Below are positions 34,374-45,138 of a stretch of DNA of 64,000 nt, in pieces. The stretch is taken from contig NZ_QKOB01000006.1 in the NCBI RefSeq assembly GCF_003226535.1, positions 211,136-275,135 on the forward strand, read 5' to 3'. The translations under genes were made by a program, and so were the position numbers. This DNA is from Meiothermus sp. Pnk-1 (GTDB lineage: Bacteria; Deinococcota; Deinococci; Deinococcales; Thermaceae). The notes below the pieces were generated by a model, which had not been told where the DNA came from, ran no database searches, and saw only the letters and a program-made list of their open reading frames with translations. How positions within the stretch are numbered: position 1 is the first letter of the stretch; each line of letters starts with the position of its first letter.

Positions 34374-35450
34374 ATGCAAAGGCGTGATCTCATCAAGAAG
34401 GCGGGCGTGGGTTTGGCGGCAAGCCTCTCATACTCGGCCCTCGCCCAAGCCACCCCCCAGGTACGCTGGCGGATGGTCTCCAGCTACCCCAAGAGCCTGG
34501 ACACCCTCTACGGAGGCGCCGAGGATCTGGCCAAGCGGGTCGCCGAGCTCACCGAGGGCCGCTTCCAAATCCGCGTTTACCAGGCGGGAGAGATCGTCCC
34601 CGGAGGGCAGGTGCTGGACGCTGTCCAAGGCGGCACGGTGGAAGCGGGCCACACTTACGGACCCTTCTACGTGGGCAAGAACCCCGCCCTGGCCTTTGAC
34701 GGAGGGGTCCCCTTTGGCATGACCTACCGGCAGCACAACGCCTGGATGTACTTCGGCGGTGGGCTGGAACTGCTGCGATCCCTCTACGCGGACTACGGGG
34801 TGATCCAGTTCCCCGGGGGCAATACCGGCACCCAGATGGGGGGCTGGTTTCGCAAAGAGGTCAGGTCCTTGGCGGACCTCAAGGGCTTGCGGATGCGCAT
34901 CCCCGGCCTGGGTGGGCTGGTGATGGGGCGGCTAGGGGTGGTGCCGCAAACCCTGGCGGCGGGGGACATCTACCCCGCCCTGGAGCGCGGCGCCATTGAC
35001 GCCACCGAGTTCTCCGGACCCTATGACGATGAGAAGCTGGGCTTTTACAAGGTGGCCCGCTACTATTACTACCCCTCCTTCTGGGAGCCCTCCGCCCAGC
35101 TCTCTTTCCTCGTCTCCCAGCGGGAGTGGCAACGGCTGCCCAAAGAGTTCCAAGAAGCCTTTCAGGTGGCTGCTACCGAGGTCAACCTCACCATGATGGC
35201 CAAGTACGACGCCCAGAACCCACCCGCCCTGCAACGGCTGCTCAAAGGAGGGGTGCTCTTGCGGAAGTGGCCCCTCGAGATCATGCGCAAAGCCCAGGAG
35301 GAGGCCAAAGCCCTCTACGAGGATCAGGCGGCGAAAGACGCCACCTACCGGGAGATCTACACCAGCTACCGTAAATTCCTCGAGCTCGAGTACCGCTGGT
35401 TCTCCGTGGCCGAGCTGGGTTTCGAGCAGTTCGCTTTCCCCGGAGTATAA
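34374..35450 (+). CDS. dctP: TRAP transporter substrate-binding protein (DctP family)
   Basis: A 358-residue exported binding protein. The N-terminus MQRRDLIKKAGVGLAASLSYSALAQA reads as a Tat-like or Sec signal (RR followed by DLIKK). Family features: WRMVSSYPKSLDTLYGGAEDLAKRV, GRFQIRVYQAGEIVPGGQVLDAV, LKGLRMRIPGLGG and the domain-linking helix. The sequence resembles the Thermus TRAP proteins binding alpha-keto or hydroxy acids such as lactate, so an organic acid ligand is likely. No DctQ or DctM membrane subunits are nearby. ATG 34374 follows CAGGAGG. A large regulator gene starts 36 bp after its stop. Confidence 0.9.
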   Translation: MQRRDLIKKAGVGLAASLSYSALAQATPQVRWRMVSSYPKSLDTLYGGAEDLAKRVAELTEGRFQIRVYQAGEIVPGGQVLDAVQGGTVEAGHTYGPFYVGKNPALAFDGGVPFGMTYRQHNAWMYFGGGLELLRSLYADYGVIQFPGGNTGTQMGGWFRKEVRSLADLKGLRMRIPGLGGLVMGRLGVVPQTLAAGDIYPALERGAIDATEFSGPYDDEKLGFYKVARYYYYPSFWEPSAQLSFLVSQREWQRLPKEFQEAFQVAATEVNLTMMAKYDAQNPPALQRLLKGGVLLRKWPLEIMRKAQEEAKALYEDQAAKDATYREIYTSYRKFLELEYRWFSVAELGFEQFAFPGV

Positions 35451-35486
35451 ACACCGCGGCGGCGTTTACAGATGTAAAAAAAGGGT

Positions 35487-37961
35487 GTGGACGCGTGGCT
35501 TTCCCGCCATCTCGAGGCCATCCGCCGACACCCCGGCCCGCTCATCCTGGAGGGCGAGCCCGGATGGGGGGCCCCGTACCTCATCGCGGCCCTGAACGAG
35601 CGGCCTTTGGTCTGGCTCGAGCTCAACCCCCGCGACGCCAAGGACCCGGTGGTACAGGGCAACAAGCTGGCCGAAGCCGTGGCCCGGGCCCTGGGGAGCC
35701 CCCTGTTTGGCTACGCCATGCCCTACGATTACGGGCTCTCGGTGCTGCATAACCACCTGGAGCTGCTAGGGCCTTTCACCTTCGCCCTCTCGGGGGCCGA
35801 GTACGGGGTCGGGCTGGCCCGCGGCCTGCTGGGGCTAGGCCGCGCCGGGAGCCGGGTGATCCTGCACTTTTCCCACCTCCCCGCAGAATTCCGTCCACCC
35901 GCCGGGAGCCTGCGGCTAGGCCCAGAGCAGCTCGCCCTCACCTACGAGGAAGCCGCCGCCCTTGCCCAAGGCGGCGTGCACCGGGAGCAGCTCGAGACCC
36001 TCTTGGAGTCGAGCGGGCGGGCTTACGAGCGCTTTTTGTTGCTGCTCGATGCCGCGCGCGGCCTCTTTGGACCCCGCGCCAGACCCAGCCCGCGCGGGCC
36101 GCGCCCTTTATCCGGGGAAGCGTCGGCCACCACCGAGGAGCAAGCCCAAGCCCTTTTCCACGCCCTAACCCAGCAACGACGCTGGATTGAGGCCCTCGAG
36201 CTGGCCAGCGCCCAACTGCCCCACCAGATCGCCCAGGCCCTCGAGCCCGCCGCCCAGGTTATGTGGACCCGGGGCACCCTCGAGCTGCTGCAACACCTGC
36301 TCCGCCGCCTTCCCTCCGACCCTCAGGTGCTCCGTTGGCGGCTGGCAGCAGCGCTCGAGCAAGACCAGGAAGCCGAGCTATTGCCCCAGGTCGAAGCCCT
36401 TTTGCAGCAGGAGGAGGCCCCGGAGCTGCGGGCGCTGTACGCTTTGGCCCTTTACCGCCGGGGCGATCTGGAAGCGGGGATACACCAAGCCCGCCGGGCT
36501 GCCGAGGCCGCAGCCACCCCGCTGACGTTACACCACTGGGGCTGGATGTGCACCCTGCTGGACCCCACCCAAGCCCTGCACGTCCTCACCGAGGCCCTGC
36601 GGTTAGCCGAGCGGCAACAAGACCGTTACCACACCGTTCTGTGCAGCCTCTCCCTCTCCCAGACCTTCAACGCGCTGGGGCGCTACGAGGAGGCGGCGGA
36701 TTGGGCCGAGTGGGGGCTCAACCTGTACCGGCACGAAGGGCTGGGGCACGACGGCCTGCGGCTGCGGCTTTTGCTCGAGTGGGCCGCCAGCCGCATCCTG
36801 CTGGGGCAAACGGCAGGTCTCGAGGAGCGCCTAAAGCAGGAAAGCCCTCCCCTTGAAAGCGCCGGCTCTGGGCTTAGCGCCCTTTTTCGCAGCACCTTGG
36901 CCGATCTTTACCTGAGCCAGGGGCAAGCCGAGCAAGCCGAGCGGATCTACGCCGAGCTGGCGCAGACCACCCGTCGCCGCGAGGAATACGTCGCCCGCGC
37001 CAACCTCTGGGCGCGGGCGCTGTTGGAATGCGGGCGGGCAGAAGAGGCCCTGCAAGTGGCCCGACGGGCTTTGCGGCTGGCCGAAGGGCTGCCGCCTTTT
37101 TTTCGCCGCCACGCCCAGCTCGCCCACGGGATGGTCCTCAGCCTGCGCGACCCAGCCCAAGGGAAAGAGATCTTGCAGAAGGTGCTGCCCGAGCTGCAAA
37201 CCCCGCTGCTGGCCTCTCGGCTGGCCCAGGCCGGGCTCTACCTGGCCCGCGCCCAGCTGACCCTAGGGGAGGCTGCCGCCGCCGAGGCCACCTTGAAGTC
37301 TATCCGTAGCTTCCTAACCCCGGGGGGGGCTGGGTATCTGGCCGGCCCCGAGGAAGCGTTCCGTCCCACGCTGGCCCTGCTATGGAAAGAGCACTTCGAC
37401 CTCGAGCTGGAGTTTCTGGGAGGAATCCGGGTGATCCACCCCCGGCTCGCCAACCCCTGTCGGCTGCGCTACGCCGAGCTGATGGCGGTTTTGGCCCTGC
37501 ACCCAGCGGGATTGAACCTAGAAGCCCTCACCCTGGCGGTCTACGGTGAAACGGCCAGCCCCCAAACCGCCAAGGCCGACCTCTCCCGGCTGCGGGGGGA
37601 AGGCGTAGGGATCGAGAGCAAGCCTTACCGGCTCGCCGGTCGCTTCCGGGCGGACTTCCTCGAGGTCACCCGGCTGCTCCAACAAGGCCAGGTACGCAAA
37701 GCCCTGGGGCTGTACCGCGGCCCGCTCCTTCCCGGTTCGGAAGCCCCGGCGGTGGTCGAACAGCGCGAAGCGCTGGAGGAGAAGCTGCGCCAAGCCGTGC
37801 TGGCCTCGGGCGACCCCGAGGCGGTGTGGCTGCTCGCCGAGCGCCTAGCCCAGGACCTCGAGCTGTGGGAGCGGGCGCTCGAGCTGCTCCCTAGCGGCGA
37901 CCCCCGGCGGGTCTTGGCCAGGGCCCAGGTCGAGCGGCTGCGGCGCGACTGGGGGGCGTAA
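35487..37961 (+). CDS. large BTAD/TPR transcriptional regulator with lost P-loop
   Basis: An 824-residue cytoplasmic protein with the layout of MalT/STAND-type activators: N-terminal ATPase-like region (residues 1-200), a long helical region of TPR-like repeats (about 230-630, with AELAQTTRRREEYVARANLWARALLECGRAEEALQ), then a winged helix (MAVLALHPAGLNLEALTLAVYG, about 670-720) and a BTAD-like tail. The expected Walker A lysine is missing: GEPGWGAPYLI instead of GxxxxGKT, so nucleotide binding is doubtful. GTG start. It follows dctP closely and may control uptake of its ligand. Related proteins occur widely in Deinococcus-Thermus; none has a function I can assign. Confidence 0.75.
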   Translation: MDAWLSRHLEAIRRHPGPLILEGEPGWGAPYLIAALNERPLVWLELNPRDAKDPVVQGNKLAEAVARALGSPLFGYAMPYDYGLSVLHNHLELLGPFTFALSGAEYGVGLARGLLGLGRAGSRVILHFSHLPAEFRPPAGSLRLGPEQLALTYEEAAALAQGGVHREQLETLLESSGRAYERFLLLLDAARGLFGPRARPSPRGPRPLSGEASATTEEQAQALFHALTQQRRWIEALELASAQLPHQIAQALEPAAQVMWTRGTLELLQHLLRRLPSDPQVLRWRLAAALEQDQEAELLPQVEALLQQEEAPELRALYALALYRRGDLEAGIHQARRAAEAAATPLTLHHWGWMCTLLDPTQALHVLTEALRLAERQQDRYHTVLCSLSLSQTFNALGRYEEAADWAEWGLNLYRHEGLGHDGLRLRLLLEWAASRILLGQTAGLEERLKQESPPLESAGSGLSALFRSTLADLYLSQGQAEQAERIYAELAQTTRRREEYVARANLWARALLECGRAEEALQVARRALRLAEGLPPFFRRHAQLAHGMVLSLRDPAQGKEILQKVLPELQTPLLASRLAQAGLYLARAQLTLGEAAAAEATLKSIRSFLTPGGAGYLAGPEEAFRPTLALLWKEHFDLELEFLGGIRVIHPRLANPCRLRYAELMAVLALHPAGLNLEALTLAVYGETASPQTAKADLSRLRGEGVGIESKPYRLAGRFRADFLEVTRLLQQGQVRKALGLYRGPLLPGSEAPAVVEQREALEEKLRQAVLASGDPEAVWLLAERLAQDLELWERALELLPSGDPRRVLARAQVERLRRDWGA

Positions 37962-38022
37962 ACCCTTCTCCTCAGCTAGCCCTCAGCTAGATATGGGTCT
38001 AATACGGTTTGCTTAGGAGACG

Positions 38023-38406
38023 ATGAACGACCCCCGGTGCATCCTAGTAGTAGACGACGACCCCTCCGTGCGCGGCTTTCTGCGGCGGGGATTTTCGCTC
38101 GAGGGATATACAGTCCAGCTCGCCACCTCGGGAGAGGAAGGCCTTAACTTGGCGGAGGCCGCTTCACCGGCCCTGGTAATCCTGGACCTGATGATGCCCG
38201 CCCTCGACGGATACCAGACCCTTTCGCGGCTGCGGGTGCACAACCCCGACTTACCGGTGCTGCTGCTCTCGGGCCAGGACGACCCTGAAGCGCGCGACCG
38301 GCTGTTGCAAGCCGGAGCAGACGCCTACCTGACCAAGCCGGTGGGCTTTGCGGAGTTGCTGGCCGAGGTGCGGCGGCTGACGGAGGGCCCGGATGCGACC
38401 GATTGA
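38023..38406 (+). CDS. stand-alone response regulator (receiver only)
   Basis: A 127-residue receiver domain with no output domain. Acidic pair DDDPSVRGFLRRGFSL, phosphorylation site in LVILDLMMPALDGYQTL near residue 54, conserved Ser/Thr region LLLSGQDDPEARD and Lys in YLTKPVGFAELL. It probably relays phosphate in the kinase cluster that starts 50 bp downstream. TTAGGAGACG precedes the ATG. Confidence 0.93.
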   Translation: MNDPRCILVVDDDPSVRGFLRRGFSLEGYTVQLATSGEEGLNLAEAASPALVILDLMMPALDGYQTLSRLRVHNPDLPVLLLSGQDDPEARDRLLQAGADAYLTKPVGFAELLAEVRRLTEGPDATD

Positions 38407-38455
38407 GCGCCCACCGGGGGTCTTGCGCTTGCTATGCTGACGCTCGAGGTGCACT

Positions 38456-41400
38456 TTGGAACCCACCCGCCCAGATGAAGCCAGCCTAACGGCGCTCAAT
38501 CTAGCCGATGCCTTGCCATACCCGGTCTGGGTGCTAGAAGGGGAAAAGGTATTCCTCAATCGGAGCTTTAGCGAGTTCTCCGGCTTACCCACCCCGTCGC
38601 CGGGCCATCTAGAGGAGGTGCTGCGCCAAGCCCTGCACCCCGACGACCAAGCGGCCTGGGCCAGGGCCTACAGCGGCGGCCAACCCCAAAACCTCGAGCT
38701 GCGCCTGCGTCGCCGCGATGGAGTCTACCGGCGGTTCGTCGCCCACCTGAGGCCGCTAGCGAAAACCGGTTGGGTGGTGAGCTACACCGAGCTGGACGGA
38801 TCGGGCGAAGGGAGGGGCAGAGCCTACTTCGCACTGGACCGAAAGTGGCGCTTCACCCAGCTCGACCGCGAAGCCGAGCGGTTGTTGGGCCGCTCTCGCG
38901 AGGAACTGCTGGGCAAGGGGTTGTGGGAGGAGTACGCCGAGGCCACGGGGACCGAGTTCCACCGGCAGTGTACCCGCGCCATGCAGCAGGGGATCCCGGT
39001 GGCCTTCCAGGCTTACTTCCCCCCGCTGGGGGCCTGGTTCGAAGTGCAGGCCTATCCCGAGGACGAGGGGCTAGCGGTGTATGTGCAACCCGTCAACGGC
39101 CACGAACGCGCCGCAGCCGCCGAGCTCAAGTACCAGCAACTCTTTGAAACCGTACCGCTGGGGATCGTCTACCAAGACCGCGAGGGCCGCATTCTCTCGG
39201 CCAACCCGGCGGCCCAGCGCATCTTGGGGCTCACCCTCGAGCAGATGCGGGGTATGGCCTCTTTGGATCCGCGCTGGCGGGCCATCAAGGCCGATGGCAG
39301 CCCCTTCCCTGGCGAGGAGCACCCGGCCATGATAGCCCTGCGCACCGGCCAACCCGTACGCGACACGCTGATGGGGGTATTTCACCCCGCGCGGGGGGAG
39401 TACCGCTGGATCCTCGTGGATGCCGCCCCGCTGTTCGAAGACGAGACTGGCCGACCCTCGCAGGTGTATACGGTATTCCGCGACATCAGCGAACGCCGCC
39501 GGGTGGAGCAGGCCCTCCAGGAGAGCGAAAACCTCCTGCGGTTGACCCTGGAGTCCATCGGGGAGGGGGTCTACGGGATTGACGCCCAGGGACGCTGCAC
39601 CTTCATCAACCCGGTGGCGGCCCGGCTGCTGGGTTACACCCCAAAGGAGGTACTGGGCCAGGAGATGCACGCCTTGATCCACCACCACCGCCCGGACGGT
39701 AGCCCCTACCCCCTCAAGGAGTGCCGTATCGCCCAGGCTTTGCGCGAGCGCCAGGGTTGCCGGGTGGAGGACGAGGTGTTCTGGCGTAAGGACGGTACCG
39801 CACTGGCGGTGGAGTACAACGCCCACCCCATCCTCGAGGGCGACCGGCTGCGAGGCGCGGTGATCAGCTTTGTAGACATCACCGAGCGCAAACAAGCCGA
39901 GAATGCCCTGCGCGAGAGCGAGGCGCGCTTTCGCGCCCTCAGCGAGAAGGCCCCGGTGGGCATCTACTACTCCGACCCCACCGGCTACAACTTCTACACC
40001 AACCCCAAGGCCCAGGAGATCGGGGGTTATACCCTCGAGGAGGGGCAAGGCTACGGCTGGATCGAGTACGTGCACCCGGAAGACCGGGAGTGGGCCTATG
40101 CCCAGAGCATGGCCGCCAAACGGGAGCAGCGTCCCTACGACCTCGAGTTCCGGTGGTTGCACAAAGATGGAAGCATCCGGCACAGCCGGGTGCTGGGGAC
40201 ACCCCTGTTTGATTCCAAGGGCACCCTGACCGGATACGTGGGCACCGTAGAGGACATCACCGAGCGGGAGCGGGCCGAAGAGGCCCTGCGGCGGAGCGAG
40301 GAACGCTACCGCAGCCTAGTCGAGGCCACCGCCCAGATCGTGTGGGATACCCCGGCCCACGGCGAGTTCGTACGCGAGCAGCCGGGCTGGGCGGCCTTCA
40401 CCGGACAGCGTTGGGAGGAGTATCAAGGCTGGGGCTGGCTCGAGGCGGTCCACCCCGAAGACCGGGAGGCCACCGCCCGGGCCTGGAACCAGGCGCTGCG
40501 GGAACGGCAGCTCTATCAGATCGAGCACCGGCTGCGCCGTCATGACGGCGAGTACCGGCACATGCGGGTGCGGGCGGTACCGGTGCGCAACCCCGATGGC
40601 TCGGTGCGCGAGTGGGTCGGCCTACACACCGACATCACCGAGGAGAAGCAGGCCGAGCGGGCCACCGCCTACCTGGCCGCCGTCGTGGAGTCCTCTGCCG
40701 ATGCGATCATCAGCAAGGACCTCAACGGGGTGATCACCGGCTGGAACCGGGGCGCCGAGGAGATGTACGGCTACAGCGCCGAAGAGATAGTGGGGCAGCC
40801 GGTGACGCGGCTCATCCCACCGCATCTGGTCGGGGAGGAGGAGAAGCTCCTCGAGCGGGTGCAGCGCGGGGAACGGGTAGAGCAGTACGAGACCCTGCGG
40901 CGGCGCAAGGACGGGAGCGACCTTTACGTATCGCTCACGCTCTCGCCGATCCGGGATCGGGCGGGCCGGGTGATCGGGGCCTCCAGCATCGCCCGCGACA
41001 TCACCGAGCGGAAACTGGAAGAGGAAGGCCTGCGCTTCCTCGATCAGGCCAGCGTGGCTTTGGCGGCGAACTTAGATGTCGAGGAAACCCTGCGCCGGAT
41101 CGCTCAGCTGGCCGTTCCGCGCTTGGCCGACTGGTGCAGCGTGAGCCTGCCCAACGCCGAGGGTAAGCTCGAGGCCCTGGAGATCGCCCACCCCGACCCC
41201 GAGCGGGTACGGCTGGTGCGGGAGCTGGCGGCGGAGTACCCGGAAGATCCCGAGGCCCCCGGCTTCGGTGCCCGGCTCATGCGCACCGGGCAGTACTTGC
41301 TGGTGCCGGAGGTCAACGACGAGATGCTCCGGGCGGTAGCCCGCGACGAGCGACACCTCGAGCTCTTACGCAAGCTCGAGCTGGGCTCTGTGCTCCTCGT

Positions 41401-43051
41401 ACCGATGCTAGCTGGAGGGGAAACAGTAGGGCTGATCGGGCTAGGGATGAACCGGGGGAGCCGCCGCTTCGGCGCGCGGGACTTGGCCCTGGCCCAGGAG
41501 CTGGGTCGCCGGGCTGGGGTGGCTTTGGCCCACGCCCGGCTTTACCGGCAGCTGCAAGAACGCGAGCAGGAGCTGCGCACCCTGGCCGAAACTATCCCTC
41601 AACTGGCCTGGATGGCCGATGAGGACGGCTACATCTTCTGGTACAACCAGCGCTGGTACGACTATACCGGCGCTACCCCTGCGGAGATGGAGGGCTGGGG
41701 CTGGCAAAAGGTGCACCACCCCGAGGTGCTGCCCAAAGTGATGGAGCGCTGGTTAGCGTCGTTGCGCACCGGACAGCCCTTCGAGATGGTCTTCCCTCTG
41801 CGCGGGCGGGATGGGCGCTTCCGCCAGTTCCTCACCCGGGTGGTACCTTTGCGCGACGAGAAGGGGCGGGTGGTGCGCTGGTTCGGCACCAACACCGACA
41901 TCACCCAGCAGATCGAGACCGAAGAAGCCCTGCGCGAGTCGCAAAAACGCTACCGCTCGCTGATCGAGAACTACCCCGGCGGGACGGTGATCCTCTTCGA
42001 TCAAAACCTGCGCTACCTGCTGGTGGACGGGCTGGGCCTGGCCGACATGGGCCTTTCGCGCGAAGAGCTGGAGGAGCGCACCGTCTATGAGCTATTCGAG
42101 CCGGAGCTGGCCGAACGGCTGGCCGGGCTGTACCGCCGGGCCCTGGCCGGCGAGCGGATGAGCGAGGAGGTGGGTTTCGGTGAGCGAACCTATCTGGTGT
42201 GGGTAGCCCCGGTGCGCTCGCCGGACGGACAAGTGCGCCAGGGGCTGGCTTTCACCCAAGACATCACCGAGCTCAAGCGGCTCGAGCGTGAACTACGAGA
42301 ACTCAACGCCGAACTCGAGACCCGGGTAGCCCAGCGCACCGCCGAACTCGAGCGCTCCAACCGCGACCTGGAGCAGTTCGCCTACGTGGCCTCGCACGAC
42401 CTGCAAGAGCCTTTGCGGATGATCTCTTCATATACTCAGCTCCTGGCTAAGCGCTACGCCGATAAGCTCGACGAGAAGGCCCACCAGTACATCCACTACG
42501 CCGTGGATGGGGCCGAGCGGATGCAGCGGCTCATCCAGGACCTGCTGGCCTACTCGCGGGTGGGCACCCGTGCCCAGGCGCTCGAGCCCACCGATGCCCA
42601 AAGCGTACTTCGGGAGACCCTGGAGAACCTCCAGTTCGCCCTGCGAGAAAGCGGCGCGGCGGTGGAGGCCGACCCTTTGCCCGTGGTGCTGGCCGACCGC
42701 AGCCAGCTCGGCCAGGTGCTACAAAACCTCATCGCCAACGCCGTAAAGTTCCGCCACCCGGAGCGTCCACTGCGTATACGCATAGGGGCAGCTCGCCAGG
42801 GGGAGATGTGGCGCTTCAGCGTAGAGGATAACGGGATCGGGATCGAAGAAGAATACTTTGAACGAATTTTCGTGATTTTTCAGCGGCTTCACGGGAAAGA
42901 AGACTATCCTGGCAGCGGGATCGGCCTGGCGATGTGCAAGAAAATCGTGGAGCGGCACGGCGGAAAGATCTGGGTGGAGAGCGTTTTGGGGGAGGGATCG
43001 CGTTTTTACTTCACCTGGCCCGCAGCCGAGGAGGAGAAGGAGCAGAAATGA
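38456..43051 (+). CDS. nine-PAS, GAF histidine kinase
   Basis: A 1531-residue kinase without visible membrane segments. By repeated motifs I count nine PAS domains, at roughly 1-105, 120-215, 225-350, 360-480, 490-605, 615-730, 735-855, 1040-1160 and 1165-1280, and a GAF domain at 860-1035 between the seventh and eighth. A short coiled coil ([20 protein letters not shown]) precedes the phospho-accepting His near residue 1313 in [17 protein letters not shown], the subtype found in phytochrome-like kinases, and the ATPase ([33 protein letters not shown]). TTG 38456 follows GAGGTG. Its stop overlaps the next response regulator by 4 bp. Signals unknown; several PAS domains may bind different cofactors. 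Confidence 0.93.
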   Translation: MEPTRPDEASLTALNLADALPYPVWVLEGEKVFLNRSFSEFSGLPTPSPGHLEEVLRQALHPDDQAAWARAYSGGQPQNLELRLRRRDGVYRRFVAHLRPLAKTGWVVSYTELDGSGEGRGRAYFALDRKWRFTQLDREAERLLGRSREELLGKGLWEEYAEATGTEFHRQCTRAMQQGIPVAFQAYFPPLGAWFEVQAYPEDEGLAVYVQPVNGHERAAAAELKYQQLFETVPLGIVYQDREGRILSANPAAQRILGLTLEQMRGMASLDPRWRAIKADGSPFPGEEHPAMIALRTGQPVRDTLMGVFHPARGEYRWILVDAAPLFEDETGRPSQVYTVFRDISERRRVEQALQESENLLRLTLESIGEGVYGIDAQGRCTFINPVAARLLGYTPKEVLGQEMHALIHHHRPDGSPYPLKECRIAQALRERQGCRVEDEVFWRKDGTALAVEYNAHPILEGDRLRGAVISFVDITERKQAENALRESEARFRALSEKAPVGIYYSDPTGYNFYTNPKAQEIGGYTLEEGQGYGWIEYVHPEDREWAYAQSMAAKREQRPYDLEFRWLHKDGSIRHSRVLGTPLFDSKGTLTGYVGTVEDITERERAEEALRRSEERYRSLVEATAQIVWDTPAHGEFVREQPGWAAFTGQRWEEYQGWGWLEAVHPEDREATARAWNQALRERQLYQIEHRLRRHDGEYRHMRVRAVPVRNPDGSVREWVGLHTDITEEKQAERATAYLAAVVESSADAIISKDLNGVITGWNRGAEEMYGYSAEEIVGQPVTRLIPPHLVGEEEKLLERVQRGERVEQYETLRRRKDGSDLYVSLTLSPIRDRAGRVIGASSIARDITERKLEEEGLRFLDQASVALAANLDVEETLRRIAQLAVPRLADWCSVSLPNAEGKLEALEIAHPDPERVRLVRELAAEYPEDPEAPGFGARLMRTGQYLLVPEVNDEMLRAVARDERHLELLRKLELGSVLLVPMLAGGETVGLIGLGMNRGSRRFGARDLALAQELGRRAGVALAHARLYRQLQEREQELRTLAETIPQLAWMADEDGYIFWYNQRWYDYTGATPAEMEGWGWQKVHHPEVLPKVMERWLASLRTGQPFEMVFPLRGRDGRFRQFLTRVVPLRDEKGRVVRWFGTNTDITQQIETEEALRESQKRYRSLIENYPGGTVILFDQNLRYLLVDGLGLADMGLSREELEERTVYELFEPELAERLAGLYRRALAGERMSEEVGFGERTYLVWVAPVRSPDGQVRQGLAFTQDITELKRLERELRELNAELETRVAQRTAELERSNRDLEQFAYVASHDLQEPLRMISSYTQLLAKRYADKLDEKAHQYIHYAVDGAERMQRLIQDLLAYSRVGTRAQALEPTDAQSVLRETLENLQFALRESGAAVEADPLPVVLADRSQLGQVLQNLIANAVKFRHPERPLRIRIGAARQGEMWRFSVEDNGIGIEEEYFERIFVIFQRLHGKEDYPGSGIGLAMCKKIVERHGGKIWVESVLGEGSRFYFTWPAAEEEKEQK

Positions 43052-43509
43052 GCGAAGGGACAGCGGTGGTCACCAACCTGGTCGAGATCTTGCTGGTCGA
43101 GGACAACCCCGGGGATGTCGAACTCACCCGGGAGGCCTTCGAGGAGGCCCGGGTCCACAACCGGCTGCACGTGGTGGAGGACGGGGTAGAAGCGCTGGCC
43201 TACCTGCGCCGCCAGGGCCGCTACGCCCAGGCCCCTCGACCCGATATTGTGCTGTTGGACCTTAACCTGCCCAAGAAAAGCGGGCTCGAGGTGCTGGCCG
43301 AACTCAAGCAAGACCCTGAGCTGCGGCGTATCCCGGTGATCGTGCTCACCACCTCCCAAGCCGAGGAAGACATCGTGAAAAGCTACCACGCCCACGCCAA
43401 CGCCTATGTGACCAAGCCCGTAGACTTTGAGAAGTTCCTCGGGGTGGTGCGCCGTTTTGAGGACTTTTGGCTGGCGGTGGTGCGGCTGCCACCCAAGGAG
43501 GGAAAGTAG
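43048..43509 (+). CDS. Rcp1-like response regulator
   Basis: A 153-residue receiver of the type paired with phytochrome kinases: [46 protein letters not shown] with the phospho-Asp, [32 protein letters not shown]. No output domain. ATG 43048 overlaps the kinase stop, so it is probably the kinase's direct partner. The next gene starts 1 bp after its stop codon. Confidence 0.93.
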   Translation: MSEGTAVVTNLVEILLVEDNPGDVELTREAFEEARVHNRLHVVEDGVEALAYLRRQGRYAQAPRPDIVLLDLNLPKKSGLEVLAELKQDPELRRIPVIVLTTSQAEEDIVKSYHAHANAYVTKPVDFEKFLGVVRRFEDFWLAVVRLPPKEGK

Positions 43510-43510
43510 G

Positions 43511-45040
43511 GTGAGCCCCACACCCTCCATCCGGATCCTGCTGGTCGAGGACAACCCCGGCGACGCTTTCCTGGTGGAGGAACTGCTCTCCGAGGTGGAG
43601 GGGTTGTCGCTATCGGTGCGCCGGGCAGGGAGGGTGGCGGAGGCCCTGGAGGCGCTGGCCAACGCCCGCTTCGACGCGGTGCTTTTGGACCTATCCCTAC
43701 CCGATGCCCACGGCCTGGAGGCAGTACACCGCCTGCGCGCGGCTCTACCCGAGGTCACCATCGTGGTGCTCTCCGGCCTGAACGATGAACAGACCGCTTT
43801 GCAGGCGGTGCGCGAGGGCGCTCAGGACTACCTGGTCAAGGGCCGAGTAGACGGGGAGGCCATCGCCCGAGCGCTGCGCCATAGCCTCGAACGCTCGCGC
43901 ATCCAACTCGAGCTCGAGCACCAGCGCCGCTCGCTCGAGGCGCAGATGTCGCTGGCCATCGAGGCTGCGGGGATCGGGCTGTGGGAGTGGGATCTAGTCA
44001 AGGGTAAACCGCGCTGGTCGGAGGAGCAAGCCCGGCTTTTGGGCCTCGAGCCCCCGCAGGAGGGAGAGCCCATCGCGACCAAGCTTCGCGCCCTGCTGCG
44101 GGCCGTCCATCCCGACGACCGCAAGCGCCTGAAAAGCAAAGTGCGGCAGGTGCTCGAGGCGGGTGAACTCTACGAGGACGAGTTCCGGGTAGTCTTGTCG
44201 GGTGGGCAGGAACGCTGGCTGGCGGTGCGCGGACGGGTCTACCGCGACCGCAGCGGGCGGCCCACGCGCATGGCCGGGATCACCCTCGACACCACCCAGC
44301 GCCGCCTAGCCGAGGAGGCCCTGCGCCAAAGCGAAGCCCGCTTGCGCGAGATCAACCAGGCTCAGCAGCGCTTTGTGGCCGACGCCGCCCACGAGCTACG
44401 GGCCCCGCTCACGGCCATCCAGGGCAATCTGGAACTGCTCCACCGCTACCCCGAGATGTCCCCCCAGGACCGTATGGACTCGGTGGTCCAAGCCCTCCAG
44501 GAAGCCCGGCGGCTGGGACGACTGGTAGCCGATATGCTGGCCTTGGCCCGGGGCGATGCGGGGCACCGGCTCAAGCGCGAGTCCATCGAGCTAGACCGCG
44601 TGCTGCTGGAAGCCTTCGAAAGCGCCTGCCACCTCAGCCAGCAGCACCATCTTACCCATGAGCTGGAGCCGGTGCGGCTGGTGGGAGATCGGGATTACCT
44701 CAAGCAACTGGCGCTGATCCTGTTGGATAATGCGCTTAAATACACCCCTCCCGGGGGAAAGGTGCATCTAGCCCTCCTTCATCAGGGGGGCCACGCCGAG
44801 CTGCGGGTTTCAGACACCGGAAACGGGATCGCCCCCCAGGATCTCCCCCACGTCTTCGAACGCTTCTACCGCGCCGATCAGTCGCGCCGCCGCGACCCCG
44901 GGGGAAGTGGGCTGGGCCTTTCCATCGCCAAGTGGATCGTCGAGCAACACGGCGGGAAAATCCGGCTCGAGAGCGAACTCGGCAAGGGCACCACCGCCAT
45001 CGTGTGGCTGCCTTTATCCGCAGGGCACAGCGCGCCTTAG
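43511..45040 (+). CDS. response regulator-PAS-histidine kinase
   Basis: A 509-residue protein with an N-terminal receiver ([38 protein letters not shown], phospho-Asp near residue 60), a PAS domain (about 140-265), a HisKA domain with His near residue 293 in VADAAHELRAPLTAIQGN, and an ATPase (ILLDNALKYTPPGGK, GGSGLGLSIAKWIVEQHGG). The receiver-first order suggests that it takes phosphate or is controlled by the upstream kinase. GTG 43511 follows AAGGAGG. No DNA-binding output is present in this cluster. Confidence 0.93.
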   Translation: MSPTPSIRILLVEDNPGDAFLVEELLSEVEGLSLSVRRAGRVAEALEALANARFDAVLLDLSLPDAHGLEAVHRLRAALPEVTIVVLSGLNDEQTALQAVREGAQDYLVKGRVDGEAIARALRHSLERSRIQLELEHQRRSLEAQMSLAIEAAGIGLWEWDLVKGKPRWSEEQARLLGLEPPQEGEPIATKLRALLRAVHPDDRKRLKSKVRQVLEAGELYEDEFRVVLSGGQERWLAVRGRVYRDRSGRPTRMAGITLDTTQRRLAEEALRQSEARLREINQAQQRFVADAAHELRAPLTAIQGNLELLHRYPEMSPQDRMDSVVQALQEARRLGRLVADMLALARGDAGHRLKRESIELDRVLLEAFESACHLSQQHHLTHELEPVRLVGDRDYLKQLALILLDNALKYTPPGGKVHLALLHQGGHAELRVSDTGNGIAPQDLPHVFERFYRADQSRRRDPGGSGLGLSIAKWIVEQHGGKIRLESELGKGTTAIVWLPLSAGHSAP

Positions 45041-45086
45041 TCGCCCCCATACCTCGCGCCGTAGGCCACCGGAGAGGCTTTATACC

Positions 45087-45129
45087 GCCCGAAGCGTTCC
45101 GCCAAGGGCCAGTGGAAAGCGCTTCGGGC
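45087..45129. terminator. inverted repeat between kinase cluster and ald
   Basis: GCCCGAAGCG (45087-45096) and CGCTTCGGGC (45120-45129) are perfect 10-bp complements between two convergent genes. Position suits a bidirectional terminator, but the loop is long (23 bases) and no T-run follows. Confidence 0.45.
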
Positions 45130-45138
45130 AGAGGATTT

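Noticed and set aside
35446-35485. A terminator between dctP and the large regulator gene
   Set aside because: The TAAAC/GTTTA inverted repeat has mismatches and is followed by A rather than T, so it does not look like an intrinsic terminator.
39071-40183. A 370-codon minus-strand frame
   Set aside because: Mirrors the PAS repeats of the large kinase on the opposite strand; codon phase follows the kinase.
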